Position numbers and translations under genes: made by a program. A DNA stretch of 64,000 nucleotides from positions 57,342-121,341 of the forward strand of contig NZ_PDNW01000013.1 of assembly GCF_002849655.1 (NCBI RefSeq), in the 5' to 3' direction. Below the pieces are notes generated by a model. The model had not been told where the DNA came from and did no database searches. It worked only from the letters and a program-made list of their open reading frames with translations. This document shows, in pieces, positions 1 to 8,901 of the stretch (positions are counted from its first letter, which is position 1; every line of letters begins with the position of its first letter). Origin of the DNA: Pollutimonas subterranea. Its GTDB lineage: Bacteria > Pseudomonadota > Gammaproteobacteria > Burkholderiales > Burkholderiaceae_B.

Positions 1-2
1 CC

Positions 3-1616
3 GATGGGGGCGTGGCCACGCTTATCGATTTCATGCCCTCAAGCCTTTCGTCGCAAAGCGTAGTACGCATCGTGGTTGGCGTAAAAGGCACGGTTCATTT
101 TGATATTGATTTGCTTATCCGGTTTGACTACGGTCGTACCGTCCCCTGGGTCGAAAGCCCCGATGCGCAGACACATACCGCGGTAGCCGGCCCTGACCTG
201 CTGGTGTTGCGCTGCCGCGTCCCGCTGGAGGGACATGGCCATGAAACGGTAGGAAGCTTTACCGTTACCGAAGGCGAGCGCGAGGTATTCACGCTGGTGC
301 ATCAGCCGTCGCATGAACGGCTATCCGATCCTTTCGACGTCAGGGCCGCTATGGCCCAAACCAAGTATTTCTGGCAGGAATTCTCCAGCCGTTGTCCAGA
401 CGTCGGTCCCTATACGGACTTGGTAAAACGGTCTCTGCTGACGCTCAAGGCCCTTACCTATTTGCCGACCGGCGGCATCGTCGCGGCTGCGACGACGTCC
501 TTGCCCGAGAAGTTGGGCGGCCAGCGCAACTGGGATTACCGGTATTGCTGGTTGCGCGATGCAACGATGACGCTGCTTGCGTTCATGAGTCTCGGTTATT
601 TCGACGAAGCCCATGCGTGGCGTGATTGGTTGACACGTTCCGTAGCGGGGAGCCCCGACCAGATGCAGATCATGTATGGGCTTGCCGGCGAGCGGTATCT
701 GCCCGAATACGAGTTGCCCTGGCTAAGCGGCTACGAAAACTCCCAGCCCGTTCGCATCGGCAACGCCGCCGCCACACAGACCCAGCTGGATGTGTACGGC
801 GAGGTAGCGGATGCCATGGCGCAAGCGATAGAAGGTCATTTGCCTCCGCATTCGCGTATCGAAGCCATTGCTGAAGCCATCGTGCCTTTTCTCGAGCAGG
901 CTTGGCGGAATCCCGATGAAGGCATTTGGGAAATTCGAGCGCAGAAGCAACATTTCACGCATTCCAAGGTGATGGCCTGGGTAGCGTTTGACCGCATTTC
1001 AATGGTGGCGGGCGCCATGAAGAACGGGAAGGAATTTGCTGCCAACTGCCGGCGCATCGCCGACGAGATCCACGCCGAAGTCTGCAGCAAAGCCTATGAC
1101 CCTGTGCTTGGCAGCTTCGTACAGCATTACGGCGCCGATTGCCTGGACGCCAGCCTTCTGCATATTGCCCTGACCGGCTTTCTGCCCGCCGACGATCCAC
1201 GCGTACTCGGCACCGTGGCTGCCATCGAGAAGCGGCTGATGAAGGATGGCTTGTTGCTGCGTTACGATAGCGAAGCCGGCGTAGATGGCCTACCGCCGGG
1301 CGAAGGCACTTTCCTGGTTTGTTCTTTCTGGCTTGCCGACGTTTATGTGCTGCTAGGTCGCGACCATGACGCGCGCGCACTGTTTGATCGTCTTGCCGGG
1401 CTGTGCAACGACGTTGGTTTGCTGGCAGAGCAATATGATCCGCATGAGCGCCGCATGCTGGGCAATTTTCCACAGGCATTCAGCCACGTGGGCATTATCA
1501 ATACCGCACTCAACCTGCACCGCGCAAGAGCGCCTGCCGCCAAACGCGCCCATCAGGAAACCGCTGAACAAGCCACGGCGCTGGACAACGATATCGGCAA
1601 CGTGTCGGTGACATAA
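3..1616 (+). CDS. Glycoside hydrolase family 15 (glucoamylase/trehalase-like), 5' end outside window
   Basis: The frame is open from base 3 and the protein has no natural start here. It begins with a segment of the type GGVATLIDFMP, which lies inside GH15 proteins, so the amino-terminal domain is cut off by the window edge; about 537 residues remain of a family usually near 600. The (alpha/alpha)6 catalytic domain is shown by WDYRYCWLRDATMTL and by the carboxyl-terminal LLAEQYDP and GNFPQAFSHVG blocks. Members hydrolyse alpha-glucans or trehalose from the non-reducing end and are cytoplasmic. In betaproteobacteria such genes often sit by trehalose synthesis genes, which cannot be checked here. 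The substrate is not resolved. Confidence 0.9.
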   Translation, partial: DGGVATLIDFMPSSLSSQSVVRIVVGVKGTVHFDIDLLIRFDYGRTVPWVESPDAQTHTAVAGPDLLVLRCRVPLEGHGHETVGSFTVTEGEREVFTLVHQPSHERLSDPFDVRAAMAQTKYFWQEFSSRCPDVGPYTDLVKRSLLTLKALTYLPTGGIVAAATTSLPEKLGGQRNWDYRYCWLRDATMTLLAFMSLGYFDEAHAWRDWLTRSVAGSPDQMQIMYGLAGERYLPEYELPWLSGYENSQPVRIGNAAATQTQLDVYGEVADAMAQAIEGHLPPHSRIEAIAEAIVPFLEQAWRNPDEGIWEIRAQKQHFTHSKVMAWVAFDRISMVAGAMKNGKEFAANCRRIADEIHAEVCSKAYDPVLGSFVQHYGADCLDASLLHIALTGFLPADDPRVLGTVAAIEKRLMKDGLLLRYDSEAGVDGLPPGEGTFLVCSFWLADVYVLLGRDHDARALFDRLAGLCNDVGLLAEQYDPHERRMLGNFPQAFSHVGIINTALNLHRARAPAAKRAHQETAEQATALDNDIGNVSVT

Positions 1617-1650
1617 TAGCGCTGCTTGTAAACGGAACCTTCTGACTATT

Positions 1651-1947
1651 ATGAAAAAGCTACATCGCGACAGTCATGTCGAAACACTGGTAGTTCGCAT
1701 TACCGGGCGCGTCCAAGGGGTGGGCTTCCGAATTGCGGCCGTGCGGCATGCCCATATGCTGGGAATCACCGGTTGGGTGCGTAACGCCGACGACGGCTCG
1801 GTTGAAGCATTGCTGCAAGGGCCACATGACCAGGTCGACCGTATGTTGTCCTGGCTGCACATGGGCCCGCCCGCGGCCCGGGTTCAGGAGGTGGCTAGCC
1901 AGGAAGAAATCACCGAGCGTTATTTCGACCGGTTCGAACAGATCTGA
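1651..1947 (+). CDS. acyP: Acylphosphatase
   Basis: A 98-residue protein, the usual size for acylphosphatase, which hydrolyses the carboxyl-phosphate bond of acyl phosphates in the cytoplasm. The phosphate-binding loop GRVQGVGFR, with its catalytic Arg, and the GWVRNADDGSVEA segment, with the catalytic Asn, are intact. The first dozen residues (MKKLHRDSHVE) extend beyond the core fold, as is common. It starts 34 bases after the GH15 gene on the same strand and may be cotranscribed with it. Confidence 0.92.
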   Translation: MKKLHRDSHVETLVVRITGRVQGVGFRIAAVRHAHMLGITGWVRNADDGSVEALLQGPHDQVDRMLSWLHMGPPAARVQEVASQEEITERYFDRFEQI

Positions 1948-1975
1948 CCCCATGCCGCAGTTGCAGCCATGTTGA

Positions 1976-2524
1976 TCAGGCGTGTTTTTTGACCCAGGCC
2001 GCGTATTGGTCCATCCAGGCTTGCAGGAAATCTTTGCTGGCGGCGCCAATATCGCCGCGCTCGTCGAAGAGCCCTTCTTTTGCATGAATGAAGGCTTCGG
2101 GCTGGCCAAGTGTGGGAACATCAAGGTAAGCGAGAATATTGCGCAGGTGTTGTTGGGCCATGGCTGTTCCTATGGCGCCGACTGATGCCCCGATGACCCC
2201 TGCCGGTTTTCCAGCCCATGCGCTCTGGCCATACGGACGGGACGCGTTATCGATGGCGTTCTTCAGAACACCCGGTATGGACCGGTTGTATTCAGGGGTG
2301 ACAAAAAGCAGGCCCTGGGACGCGGCAATTTCGCGTTTGAGCCGCTGAACGGCTGGCGCCTGATTGTTGTCGTCATCCTGATTATAAAGAGGCAAGTCGC
2401 CGATCTCGAGCTGCTTGAAGGAGAAATCTTGGGGGGCCAACTTGACCAGTCCATCGGCAAGCTTGCGATTAAAGGATTCCCGACGAAGACTGCCTACGAT
2501 AACTGCGATCTGGTATTGACTCAT
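1976..2524 (-). CDS. NADPH-dependent FMN reductase (ChrR/azoreductase-like)
   Basis: A 182-residue flavodoxin-fold protein. The FMN-phosphate loop GSLRRESFNRKLA near the amino terminus and the block PEYNRSIPGVLKNAID mark the NADPH:FMN reductase family, whose members reduce quinones, chromate or azo dyes in vitro and protect against redox stress. The ATG is preceded by a purine-rich AGGTCACC stretch. It faces the acylphosphatase gene tail to tail. The physiological acceptor cannot be read from sequence. Confidence 0.9.
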   Translation of the reverse strand: MSQYQIAVIVGSLRRESFNRKLADGLVKLAPQDFSFKQLEIGDLPLYNQDDDNNQAPAVQRLKREIAASQGLLFVTPEYNRSIPGVLKNAIDNASRPYGQSAWAGKPAGVIGASVGAIGTAMAQQHLRNILAYLDVPTLGQPEAFIHAKEGLFDERGDIGAASKDFLQAWMDQYAAWVKKHA

Positions 2525-2584
2525 GGTGACCTCCGGTTTGTTTTAGCGGCAAGCCTGTGAAACAGACGAGGATGAACATTTGGA

Positions 2585-2908
2585 CTAGCTGCCTTGCGAG
2601 AGGCGGGCCTGCAGTGCCTGCAGTTGGGTTTCGAGCCTGTCGATACGGCGCAGCAAGTTGATCGCGACGGCGAGGCCTTCTGCATCGAGTTCGAAATCAT
2701 CGCGCAAGCGGCGCGCCTTGCGGGCTATGACAATACAATCAACGGAAAAAAAATAATTATCGGGATCTTTATTTGCGGGTTCGAGTATGCCTGCCTCGAC
2801 CAGACTCAGCAGCGCTTCATTGCTTAAGCCCGATACTTGCACAAGGTGGTCCAAAGAGCAAATATCGGATGCGTTCAGCCAGACGCTTTCGGTTATATGA
2901 ACGGTCAT
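2585..2908 (-). CDS. cbpM: Chaperone modulator CbpM
   Basis: A 107-residue protein of the MerR-like CbpM family, which binds the J-domain of CbpA and inhibits its co-chaperone activity. The order is a short helical start (VHITESVWLNASDICSL), a helix-turn-helix-like segment with LSNEALLSLVEAGILEP, and a carboxyl-terminal coiled coil (INLLRRIDRLETQLQALQ). The start at 2908 is chosen because AGGAGG lies just upstream; a longer frame would run into cbpA. It begins 2 bases after the cbpA stop, so the two form an operon in the standard order. Confidence 0.88.
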   Translation of the reverse strand: MTVHITESVWLNASDICSLDHLVQVSGLSNEALLSLVEAGILEPANKDPDNYFFSVDCIVIARKARRLRDDFELDAEGLAVAINLLRRIDRLETQLQALQARLSQGS

Positions 2909-2910
2909 GA

Positions 2911-3852
2911 TCAGCCTCCTGCATTCATCTGCGCCCATGGCTTGTAGGCCGACGCACTGGCGAGCTGCGAAAACAGCTCGCGCTCATGGGGGGTCAGGGT
3001 CTTGGGCACATCGATGCGCACAACCGCATATTGATCGCCCTGGGCGCCGTTGGCGGAGGGCAGGCCCCGCTTGCTCAGGCGCAGTTTGCGGCCCGACGTG
3101 GTGCCGGGTGGGATGGTCATTTCCACCGGCCCGCCCAAGGTGGGCACCTGCACGGTGGCGCCCAATGCCGCTTCCCAAGGCGCCAGGGGCAAATCGATGT
3201 ACAGGTCGCCGCCACTTACCCGATAGAGCTTATGGGGCTGTATGTTCATGACGAGATAAAGATCGCCGGGCCTTCCGCCGCGCACACCGGTGCCGCCTTT
3301 CCCGGGCAAGCGCAAGCGTTGCCCTTCGGTTGCGCCCTTGGGAATGCGAACGCGAAATGTCTTGGGAACATGATGCAACAGACCCTGGGCGTCATGCTCG
3401 GGGATAGACACGCTGATCTCGGTTTCGGCGCCACTGTATAGTTGATCCAGGGTAACGGGGACCGGTACTTCAAAGTCGGGTCCATGCATAGGTGACTGGG
3501 TCCGTCCGCGGCGATCCGGGTGTTGGGCGGCGGCGAATGCCGCCAATATGTCCGCCAAATCGACATCGGCGAAATTGCTGTTGCCTTCCTGGAAATGCTC
3601 CTGCCACTGATGGGGTGGAACAAAGTCCTCGCCAGGACGGTGACTGCCCAATTCGTCGTATGCCGCGCGTTTTTCAGGGTCTTTAAGGGTGGAGTAGGCG
3701 ACGGAGATGTCCTTGAATTTCTCTTCGTTTTCCGTGCCGTTGGACATATCGGGATGATACTTGTGGGCGAGCTTGCGGTAAGCTTTCTTTATGTCGGCGA
3801 GCGTGGCATCGCGTTCGACGCCCAGCACCTTATAGTAGTCAACGTATTTCAT
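2911..3852 (-). CDS. cbpA: DnaJ-class co-chaperone CbpA
   Basis: A 313-residue DnaJ paralogue without a zinc finger. The J-domain occupies about residues 1-70 with the HPD tripeptide in [11 protein letters not shown] linker follows, then the two substrate-binding beta domains ([13 protein letters not shown] and [17 protein letters not shown], later [17 protein letters not shown]). It stimulates DnaK ATPase, and homologues are induced in stationary phase. The start [12 protein letters not shown] at 3852 matches family starts and follows a GGGGG stretch; an earlier in-frame start at 3873 adds seven unusual residues. cbpM follows directly. Confidence 0.93.
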   Translation of the reverse strand: MKYVDYYKVLGVERDATLADIKKAYRKLAHKYHPDMSNGTENEEKFKDISVAYSTLKDPEKRAAYDELGSHRPGEDFVPPHQWQEHFQEGNSNFADVDLADILAAFAAAQHPDRRGRTQSPMHGPDFEVPVPVTLDQLYSGAETEISVSIPEHDAQGLLHHVPKTFRVRIPKGATEGQRLRLPGKGGTGVRGGRPGDLYLVMNIQPHKLYRVSGGDLYIDLPLAPWEAALGATVQVPTLGGPVEMTIPPGTTSGRKLRLSKRGLPSANGAQGDQYAVVRIDVPKTLTPHERELFSQLASASAYKPWAQMNAGG

Positions 3853-3920
3853 CAAACCCCCGAAATGCCCCACGAACGGCTGGATTACAGCACAGCTTGG
3901 TGCCGCAGCAACTGATATGC

Positions 3921-4634
3921 CTATTCTAACGACGAAAAATTTCCTGGCAAGGAGGCAAAGCTGTCCAGGATGTCTTCGCGCAGTGCCTGTTCGGCGGCAC
4001 GCACGTCGCGTGCGTTAAAAGCGTCCAGGATCCTGCGGTGGATCGGTAAGGTGAGATGCAGCTGGCGTTGTTCCTGCTCGCTCAGTTTGATGGCGGGTCC
4101 CAGTCGCAGCCACAACGGTTCGATAATGCCGGTCAGTACCGGGGATTCAGCCATGCGCACAATATGTAGGTGGAAATGCGCGTTAGCCTTCAAGAAGTGG
4201 TGCAGGTCATTGTTTCGAGCTGCGGCTTCCATCTGGCGATAATGACTGGACAGCGTTGCCAGTCCTTCGCTGTCTGCCTGTTTCACCGCCCGCACCACCG
4301 CCAGACCTTCGAGGGTCTGGCGGATGTCACGGATGTCCGCAAGTTCCCGTGGCGAGAGGGTGGGTACGCAAAGCGTGCGCTTGCCGACCAGGACACCCTG
4401 TGCGGCAAGGCGCTGGAGTGCGTCGCGCACAGGCATGGGACTCGTGCCCATGGCCGTCGATAACTGGCGTAGAACCAGTTGGTCGCCAGGACGCAATTCG
4501 CCGGTGATCAACTTCTCGGTGATCTGGCGGTACACCTGCTCCTGGAGTAGAGCGGGTGACGCGAGGTTTTCAAACTGGTTTTGGCGAGTCTCCGGGAGCA
4601 CGCCGTCAGGCCGAGAGGGAGGCTTGGACTTCAT
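3921..4634 (-). CDS. GntR-family regulator, FCD subfamily
   Basis: A 237-residue regulator. The amino-terminal winged helix ([20 protein letters not shown], then [19 protein letters not shown]) is followed by an FCD ligand domain with several His residues (NAHFHLHIV), typical of metal-dependent organic-acid sensors. The start overlaps the 3' end of the aminotransferase gene by 29 bases on the same strand, so the two are translationally coupled and it probably controls that gene. The likely effector is the aminotransferase substrate or product. A palindrome at 6001-6019 is a candidate operator. Confidence 0.88.
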   Translation of the reverse strand: MKSKPPSRPDGVLPETRQNQFENLASPALLQEQVYRQITEKLITGELRPGDQLVLRQLSTAMGTSPMPVRDALQRLAAQGVLVGKRTLCVPTLSPRELADIRDIRQTLEGLAVVRAVKQADSEGLATLSSHYRQMEAAARNNDLHHFLKANAHFHLHIVRMAESPVLTGIIEPLWLRLGPAIKLSEQEQRQLHLTLPIHRRILDAFNARDVRAAEQALREDILDSFASLPGNFSSLE

Positions 4635-5973
4635 CGAGCGTCTTTGCGAACCGTGCCACCATGTCGGTGACCTGCTCGGGAGTGATGATCAGTGGTGGGC
4701 AAAACGCGATGGTGTCTTGAATGGCCCGGACGATCAGGCCGTTCTCGTGGGCACGCCCGTAAACGGCGGCGCCGGCCTTGCCAAGTGGATCGAAGGGGCG
4801 CCGGCTTTCTTTGTCGGCCACGAGTTCCACGGCGGCAATCAGGCCTATCCCGCGTACTTCGCCAACCAGCGGATGTCCGGATAGCTCACGCAATGCGGCC
4901 TGCATGATGGCTCCTGTTGTCGCCGCATTTTCGACAAGTTTTCGCTCTTCGATGATGTTCAGGTTCTCGATGCCCACCGCGGTGGCGACCGGGTGGCCAC
5001 TTGCCGTGTAACCGTGCCCGAAGCTTCCCAGCTTGCCGCTGTGGTCCGAAATGACCGACGCAACGGTATCGTTGAGCATGACGGCGGCCAGCGGCTGATA
5101 CGAAGATGTAATCTGCTTGGACAGCACCATGATGTCAGGTTCGATTCCAAAGGCATCGGAACCGAAACGCTTGCCCAGGCGCCCAAAGCCGGTAATGACT
5201 TCGTCGGCGATGATGAGCAGGTCATACTTGCGGCAGACCGCCTGAATCTTTTCCCAGTAGGTATCGGGCGGCACGATGACGCCGCCGGCGCCCATGACGG
5301 GCTCTCCGATGAACGCCGCTACGGTTTCAGGGCCTTCCTCGATAATCAGGGCTTCCAGGTCGGCGGCCATGCGGCTTGCAAAGTCGATTTCGGATTCGCC
5401 GGGCCGACCTTCCCGATAAAAGTGTGGGCAGCTGGTGTGCTTCATTTGCGGCAAGGGAAGGTCGAAATCGCGATGGTTGCCAACCAGCCCTGTCATGCTG
5501 GCTGACGCCACGGTAACGCCGTGATAACCACGCTGGCGTGAAATGATTTTCTTCTTATTAGTCCGTCCCAGTGCATTGTTGTAGTACCACACCATCTTGA
5601 CCACAGTGTCGTTGGCCTCGGAGCCTGAGTTGGTGAAGAACACCCGGGACATACGGCCTTGGGTGTAGTTCACCAGCTTTTCGGCCAGCTCGATGGAAGG
5701 TGTGTGGGATTTGTGGGTGAAGGTATGGTAATAGGGCAGCTTTTGCAGTTGCCGGGTGGCGGCATCGACCAGCCGCGGTTCCCCGAAGCCCACCGCCACA
5801 CTCCATAAGCCGGCCATGGCTTCAAGGAATTTATTTCCCTGGTCGTCATAGACGTAGATGCCTTCGCCGCGTTCAATGATGCGGGGCCCGATGGTTTTAT
5901 GGGCGACGTCATTGGTATAGGGGTGCATCTGGTGTTTGATGTCGCGGCTCTGGGCGGGGGAAAACGAAGGCAT
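4606..5973 (-). CDS. Class III PLP aminotransferase (omega-amino acid/polyamine:pyruvate type)
   Basis: A 455-residue fold-type I enzyme. The substrate region GLWSVAVGFGEPRL, the PLP-phosphate loop FTNSGSEANDTVVKM, the aromatic YHGVTVAS and the Asp block LLIIADEVITGFGRLG are in order, with the Schiff-base Lys in VLSKQITSSYQPL. It resembles putrescine:pyruvate and beta-alanine:pyruvate aminotransferases, which pass a terminal amino group to pyruvate; which amine is used is not resolved. The start at 5973 is chosen over 6012 because AGGAG lies six bases upstream. Its 3' end overlaps the GntR gene, and ghrA is divergent. Confidence 0.9.
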   Translation of the reverse strand: MPSFSPAQSRDIKHQMHPYTNDVAHKTIGPRIIERGEGIYVYDDQGNKFLEAMAGLWSVAVGFGEPRLVDAATRQLQKLPYYHTFTHKSHTPSIELAEKLVNYTQGRMSRVFFTNSGSEANDTVVKMVWYYNNALGRTNKKKIISRQRGYHGVTVASASMTGLVGNHRDFDLPLPQMKHTSCPHFYREGRPGESEIDFASRMAADLEALIIEEGPETVAAFIGEPVMGAGGVIVPPDTYWEKIQAVCRKYDLLIIADEVITGFGRLGKRFGSDAFGIEPDIMVLSKQITSSYQPLAAVMLNDTVASVISDHSGKLGSFGHGYTASGHPVATAVGIENLNIIEERKLVENAATTGAIMQAALRELSGHPLVGEVRGIGLIAAVELVADKESRRPFDPLGKAGAAVYGRAHENGLIVRAIQDTIAFCPPLIITPEQVTDMVARFAKTLDEVQASLSA

Positions 5974-6000
5974 GGCGGCTCCTGACGGGTGAAATAACGT

Positions 6001-6019
6001 TTGATATATCATATATTAA
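6001..6019. promoter_or_regulatory. Imperfect AT-rich palindrome between divergent genes (candidate GntR operator)
   Basis: The 19 bases TTGATATATCATATATTAA match their own reverse complement at 16 of 19 positions. They sit in the 79-base gap between the divergent aminotransferase and GhrA-like genes. The size and symmetry fit an operator for an FCD-type GntR protein, and one is encoded at the end of the aminotransferase unit. The run is AT-rich, so it may also contain a -10 element. Confidence 0.45.
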
Positions 6020-6052
6020 TTCATCATCTTTTTTCTTTAGTGAGTTGCTTGC

Positions 6053-6985
6053 GTGAAGATTATTTTTGCCTCCGCCCATGATGTGGACCCCGATACCTGG
6101 ATAAATCCATTGAAAGCGTTGATTCCGGATGCGGAAATTCACCCATGGGTCGACAACGGCCCGACGATCGATGCGCAACTTGCCATCGTATGGAATCCTC
6201 CTGCCGATATTTTCTTGCGTGAGCCGGCACTTAAGGCGGTGTTCAATCTCGGCGCCGGGGTAGACGCCATCATCAAGCGGCCGGGTTTGCGAGACGATGT
6301 CGCGGTAGTCCGGCTGGAAGATGCGGGAATGTCCGCCCAGATGGCGGAGTATGCGGTGTATGCACTTGTACGCGCCTCGCGCCAGTTTGACCAGTACGAG
6401 AAACAGCAGGAACAGCAGGTCTGGCAACCTTTACCCGATATCCAAAGGCAGAAATGGACGGTAGGCGTGATGGGCTTGGGTGTCATGGGAACCCGGGTAG
6501 CGCAGACGTTGGCCGGACTCGATTATCCGGTCGCAGGATGGTCGCGCAGCGCTAAAGAGATAGCGGGAGTGGAGAGCTTTTCCGGAACGGACCAATTGCC
6601 TGCGTTCCTTGCCCGGACCCGCGTATTGATCAATACGCTGCCGCTCACCGCTGAAACGACAGGCATCCTGTGCCTCGACACACTACGGCAACTGCGTCCA
6701 GGAGCCTATCTTGTCAACGTTGGCCGAGGTGAACATCTGGTCGAGGCGGACCTGCTGGCCTTGCTGGATGCCGGACATATCAGCGGTGCGACCCTGGATG
6801 TGTTTCGCGAGGAACCTTTGCCGCAAGGACATCCGTTCTGGCAAGACCCTCGCATTACCATCACCCCTCATACTGCAGCGGCAAGCCTGCGCGAAGAGAC
6901 GATCGCCCAGGTCGCCGGCAATATCAGGCGCTATATGCGCGGCGAACCCCTGACGGGAGTCGTGGTTCGGGATCGGGGCTACTGA
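6053..6985 (+). CDS. ghrA: Glyoxylate/hydroxypyruvate reductase A-like 2-hydroxyacid dehydrogenase
   Basis: A 310-residue D-isomer-specific 2-hydroxyacid dehydrogenase starting at GTG. It lacks the long amino-terminal domain of SerA and matches GhrA in length. The Rossmann motif is VGVMGLGVMGTRVAQ, followed by the catalytic Arg in VNVGRGEHLVE, Glu in DVFREEPLP and His in TITPHTAAAS. It would reduce glyoxylate or hydroxypyruvate with NAD(P)H in the cytoplasm. Being divergent from a pyruvate-linked aminotransferase, it may reduce a 2-oxo acid produced there; that link is inference. Confidence 0.88.
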   Translation: MKIIFASAHDVDPDTWINPLKALIPDAEIHPWVDNGPTIDAQLAIVWNPPADIFLREPALKAVFNLGAGVDAIIKRPGLRDDVAVVRLEDAGMSAQMAEYAVYALVRASRQFDQYEKQQEQQVWQPLPDIQRQKWTVGVMGLGVMGTRVAQTLAGLDYPVAGWSRSAKEIAGVESFSGTDQLPAFLARTRVLINTLPLTAETTGILCLDTLRQLRPGAYLVNVGRGEHLVEADLLALLDAGHISGATLDVFREEPLPQGHPFWQDPRITITPHTAAASLREETIAQVAGNIRRYMRGEPLTGVVVRDRGY

Positions 6986-7108
6986 CCTCGATCCGGGATC
7001 CGGGCACGTGTTTTGCTGTGGTGAGCTCGCCCGCACGCAGTGATCGCATCATCTGGTTCTTGCGCGGGCCATGAAACCAGCCAAGCCCGAGGTATCGAGG
7101 AGTCGACC

Positions 7109-8035
7109 ATGCAACGAGAACACACTGAACCTTTGCCCTACCAAGTAGCCCGCGGTCCCGCGGTACCTGCCCATGCTTCCGCCACCTCGTGGCCGGCAAT
7201 CTTCGCCGGGGCGGCAGCGGCTGCCGCGCTTTCCCTGATCCTGGTGCTGTTGGGCATGGGCTTGGGCCTGTCTTCCATATCGCCGTGGTCATCGGAAGGC
7301 GCCAGTGCCACCACAATCGGCATTTCCACAGCGATATGGCTGGCTCTCACACAAATCATCGCATCCGGGATGGGAGGCTATCTCTCGGGGCGGCTGCGCG
7401 TACGTTGGGCTGATGCAGATCGCGACGAAGTGTATTTTCGTGATACGGCGCACGGCATGCTTAGTTGGGCGGTCGCCACCTTGGTGACGGCTGCCTTCCT
7501 CGGCTCAGCCATCGGGGGACTGGTCAGTGGCGGCGCCAAAGCCGTCGGGTCAGTCGCATCCGGAACCATGACTGCCGTAGCTACCGGCGGGTCCGCTGCG
7601 ATGGCCGGCGGACAAGAAGGAGGCGGCGCCGGGGGTGGCCAGCTGGACTATTTCGTCGACAGTCTTTTCCGTTCCGACACGCCTGCGGGCGATGCAACTG
7701 GTAACCAGGGCCGCAACGAGGCGCTGACTATTCTTGTTAAAAGCGTAGGTAGCGGTGAGTTGACTCCAGAAGACAAAAGCTACCTCGCACGTCTCGTGGC
7801 GCAACGAACGAACCTGAGCGCACAAGAGGCGGAGGCCCGTGTTGATGAGATATATGCCAATGCTGTCCAAACACTCGAGAGTGCCGAGACAACGGCTCGG
7901 GAAGCCGCCGATACGGCGCGCAAGGCCGCAGCGGGTACAGCGCTGTGGACATTCGTTGCTTTATTGTGCGGTGCATTCTTTGCCAGCTTATTTGCTGTCT
8001 GGGGTGGCCGGCGGCGCGATGCGATAGACGGCTGA
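7109..8035 (+). CDS. Conserved membrane protein of unknown function
   Basis: A 308-residue protein. After about 25 polar residues comes a first membrane segment (WPAIFAGAAAAAALSLILVL), a second near residues 70-95 with small-residue motifs, and a third around residues 125-150 (SWAVATLVTAAFLGSAIGGL). A soluble stretch with a charged helical part (EAEARVDEIYANAVQTLES) follows, and a last membrane helix (TALWTFVALLCGAFFASLFA) ends just before the carboxyl terminus. The start at 7109 has GAGGAG upstream; an earlier start at 7040 has no such site. No enzymatic motif was recognised. It precedes a tiny membrane peptide and a SYLF lipoprotein, so an envelope stress role is possible. Confidence 0.75.
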   Translation: MQREHTEPLPYQVARGPAVPAHASATSWPAIFAGAAAAAALSLILVLLGMGLGLSSISPWSSEGASATTIGISTAIWLALTQIIASGMGGYLSGRLRVRWADADRDEVYFRDTAHGMLSWAVATLVTAAFLGSAIGGLVSGGAKAVGSVASGTMTAVATGGSAAMAGGQEGGGAGGGQLDYFVDSLFRSDTPAGDATGNQGRNEALTILVKSVGSGELTPEDKSYLARLVAQRTNLSAQEAEARVDEIYANAVQTLESAETTAREAADTARKAAAGTALWTFVALLCGAFFASLFAVWGGRRRDAIDG

Positions 8036-8064
8036 TCAATCACGTTCAAACCAAGGAGTCTGAT

Positions 8065-8136
8065 ATGCGTTCATTGCTTCTGTTTTTCCTGGGTATACCT
8101 ATCCCCATCATTATCCTGATTGCACTGCTGACGTAG
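8065..8136 (+). CDS. 23-residue hydrophobic membrane peptide
   Basis: A short frame coding MRSLLLFFLGIPIPIIILIA plus three residues (LLT), with a strong AAGGAG seven bases before the ATG. The whole peptide is one hydrophobic segment with a central Pro-Ile-Pro, so a single membrane helix with a kink is expected. It lies 29 bases after the larger membrane-protein gene and 43 bases before the SYLF lipoprotein gene, consistent with cotranscription. The ribosome-binding site and spacing argue it is translated; the function is unknown. Confidence 0.6.
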   Translation: MRSLLLFFLGIPIPIIILIALLT

Positions 8137-8179
8137 CGCTATCGCAAAGGAAGCTGCAGCCCACTCTGAGGAGAGCGAA

Positions 8180-8764
8180 ATGCATAAAAGAGAGTTTCTG
8201 GCCCAAGGGGCCTTACTGCTCGGCGGGGCTGCATTATTGATGTCGGGTTGCACCACAACGCCGATGTCGAGCCAACCTAAAAACGCCGCGGCTCGACGGC
8301 AAGAGATTGACGACGGCGTCAATGCAACGCTGGACCGCCTCTACAGCGTCGTTCAAGGCTCTCACGAATTGGTCAATAAAGCGGATGGCGTCTTGATTTT
8401 TCCGTCCGTACTGGCTGGCGGCTTTGTAGTTGGCGGCGAATACGGAGAAGGGGCCTTGCGGGTAAATGGCAAGACCGTCGATTATTACAGTACCGTCACC
8501 GGTTCGTTCGGCCTGCAGATCGGGGCGCAGTCCAAGGCAATCATTTTTTTATTCATGGCGCAGGAAGCGCTTAATAAATTCATTCAGAGCAAAGGGTGGA
8601 CGGCGGGCGTCGATGCCTCCGTCGCCATCATCAAAGTTGGCGCCAACGGACAACTGGATCTACGCACGGCCACCGAGCCGGTAAGTGCGATCATACTGAC
8701 GAACGCTGGCTTGATGGCGAACCTTAGCGTGGAAGGCACCAAAGTTACGAAGCTGCAGGACTAG
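8180..8764 (+). CDS. YSC84-related (SYLF domain) lipoprotein
   Basis: A 194-residue exported protein. A signal peptide ends in the lipobox-like LLMSGC, predicting a lipid-anchored Cys near residue 24. The remainder is a SYLF/Ysc84 domain: GVLIFPSVLAGGFVVGGEYGEG, YYSTVTGSFGLQIGAQSKAI and a late VDASVAII stretch. SYLF domains bind phosphoinositides in eukaryotes; bacterial homologues are periplasmic proteins of uncertain role often linked to envelope or desiccation stress. GAGGAG precedes the ATG by about seven bases. Confidence 0.9.
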   Translation: MHKREFLAQGALLLGGAALLMSGCTTTPMSSQPKNAAARRQEIDDGVNATLDRLYSVVQGSHELVNKADGVLIFPSVLAGGFVVGGEYGEGALRVNGKTVDYYSTVTGSFGLQIGAQSKAIIFLFMAQEALNKFIQSKGWTAGVDASVAIIKVGANGQLDLRTATEPVSAIILTNAGLMANLSVEGTKVTKLQD

Positions 8765-8901
8765 CCCTTTCTGGACTGTTATTGACCTGCGTCATGGTTT
8801 TTCGCAAGATCCGGCCTGCCGCGGGGCAGAAAAGGCTTATAGTTGGTTTGGTATAAACGTCCAGCGCCAAGGTCGTTGCCAACAAGCCAAGGTAGTCCTA
8901 C

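Noticed and set aside
955..1479. Long antisense frame (174 codons) inside the GH15 gene
   Set aside because: It is Arg/Ala/Cys-rich, has no ribosome-binding site and mirrors the codon bias of the GH15 gene on the other strand.
2740..2770. A-rich stretch inside cbpM considered as a slippery frameshift site
   Set aside because: The cbpM protein is normal in the single frame and continues past the run without disruption.
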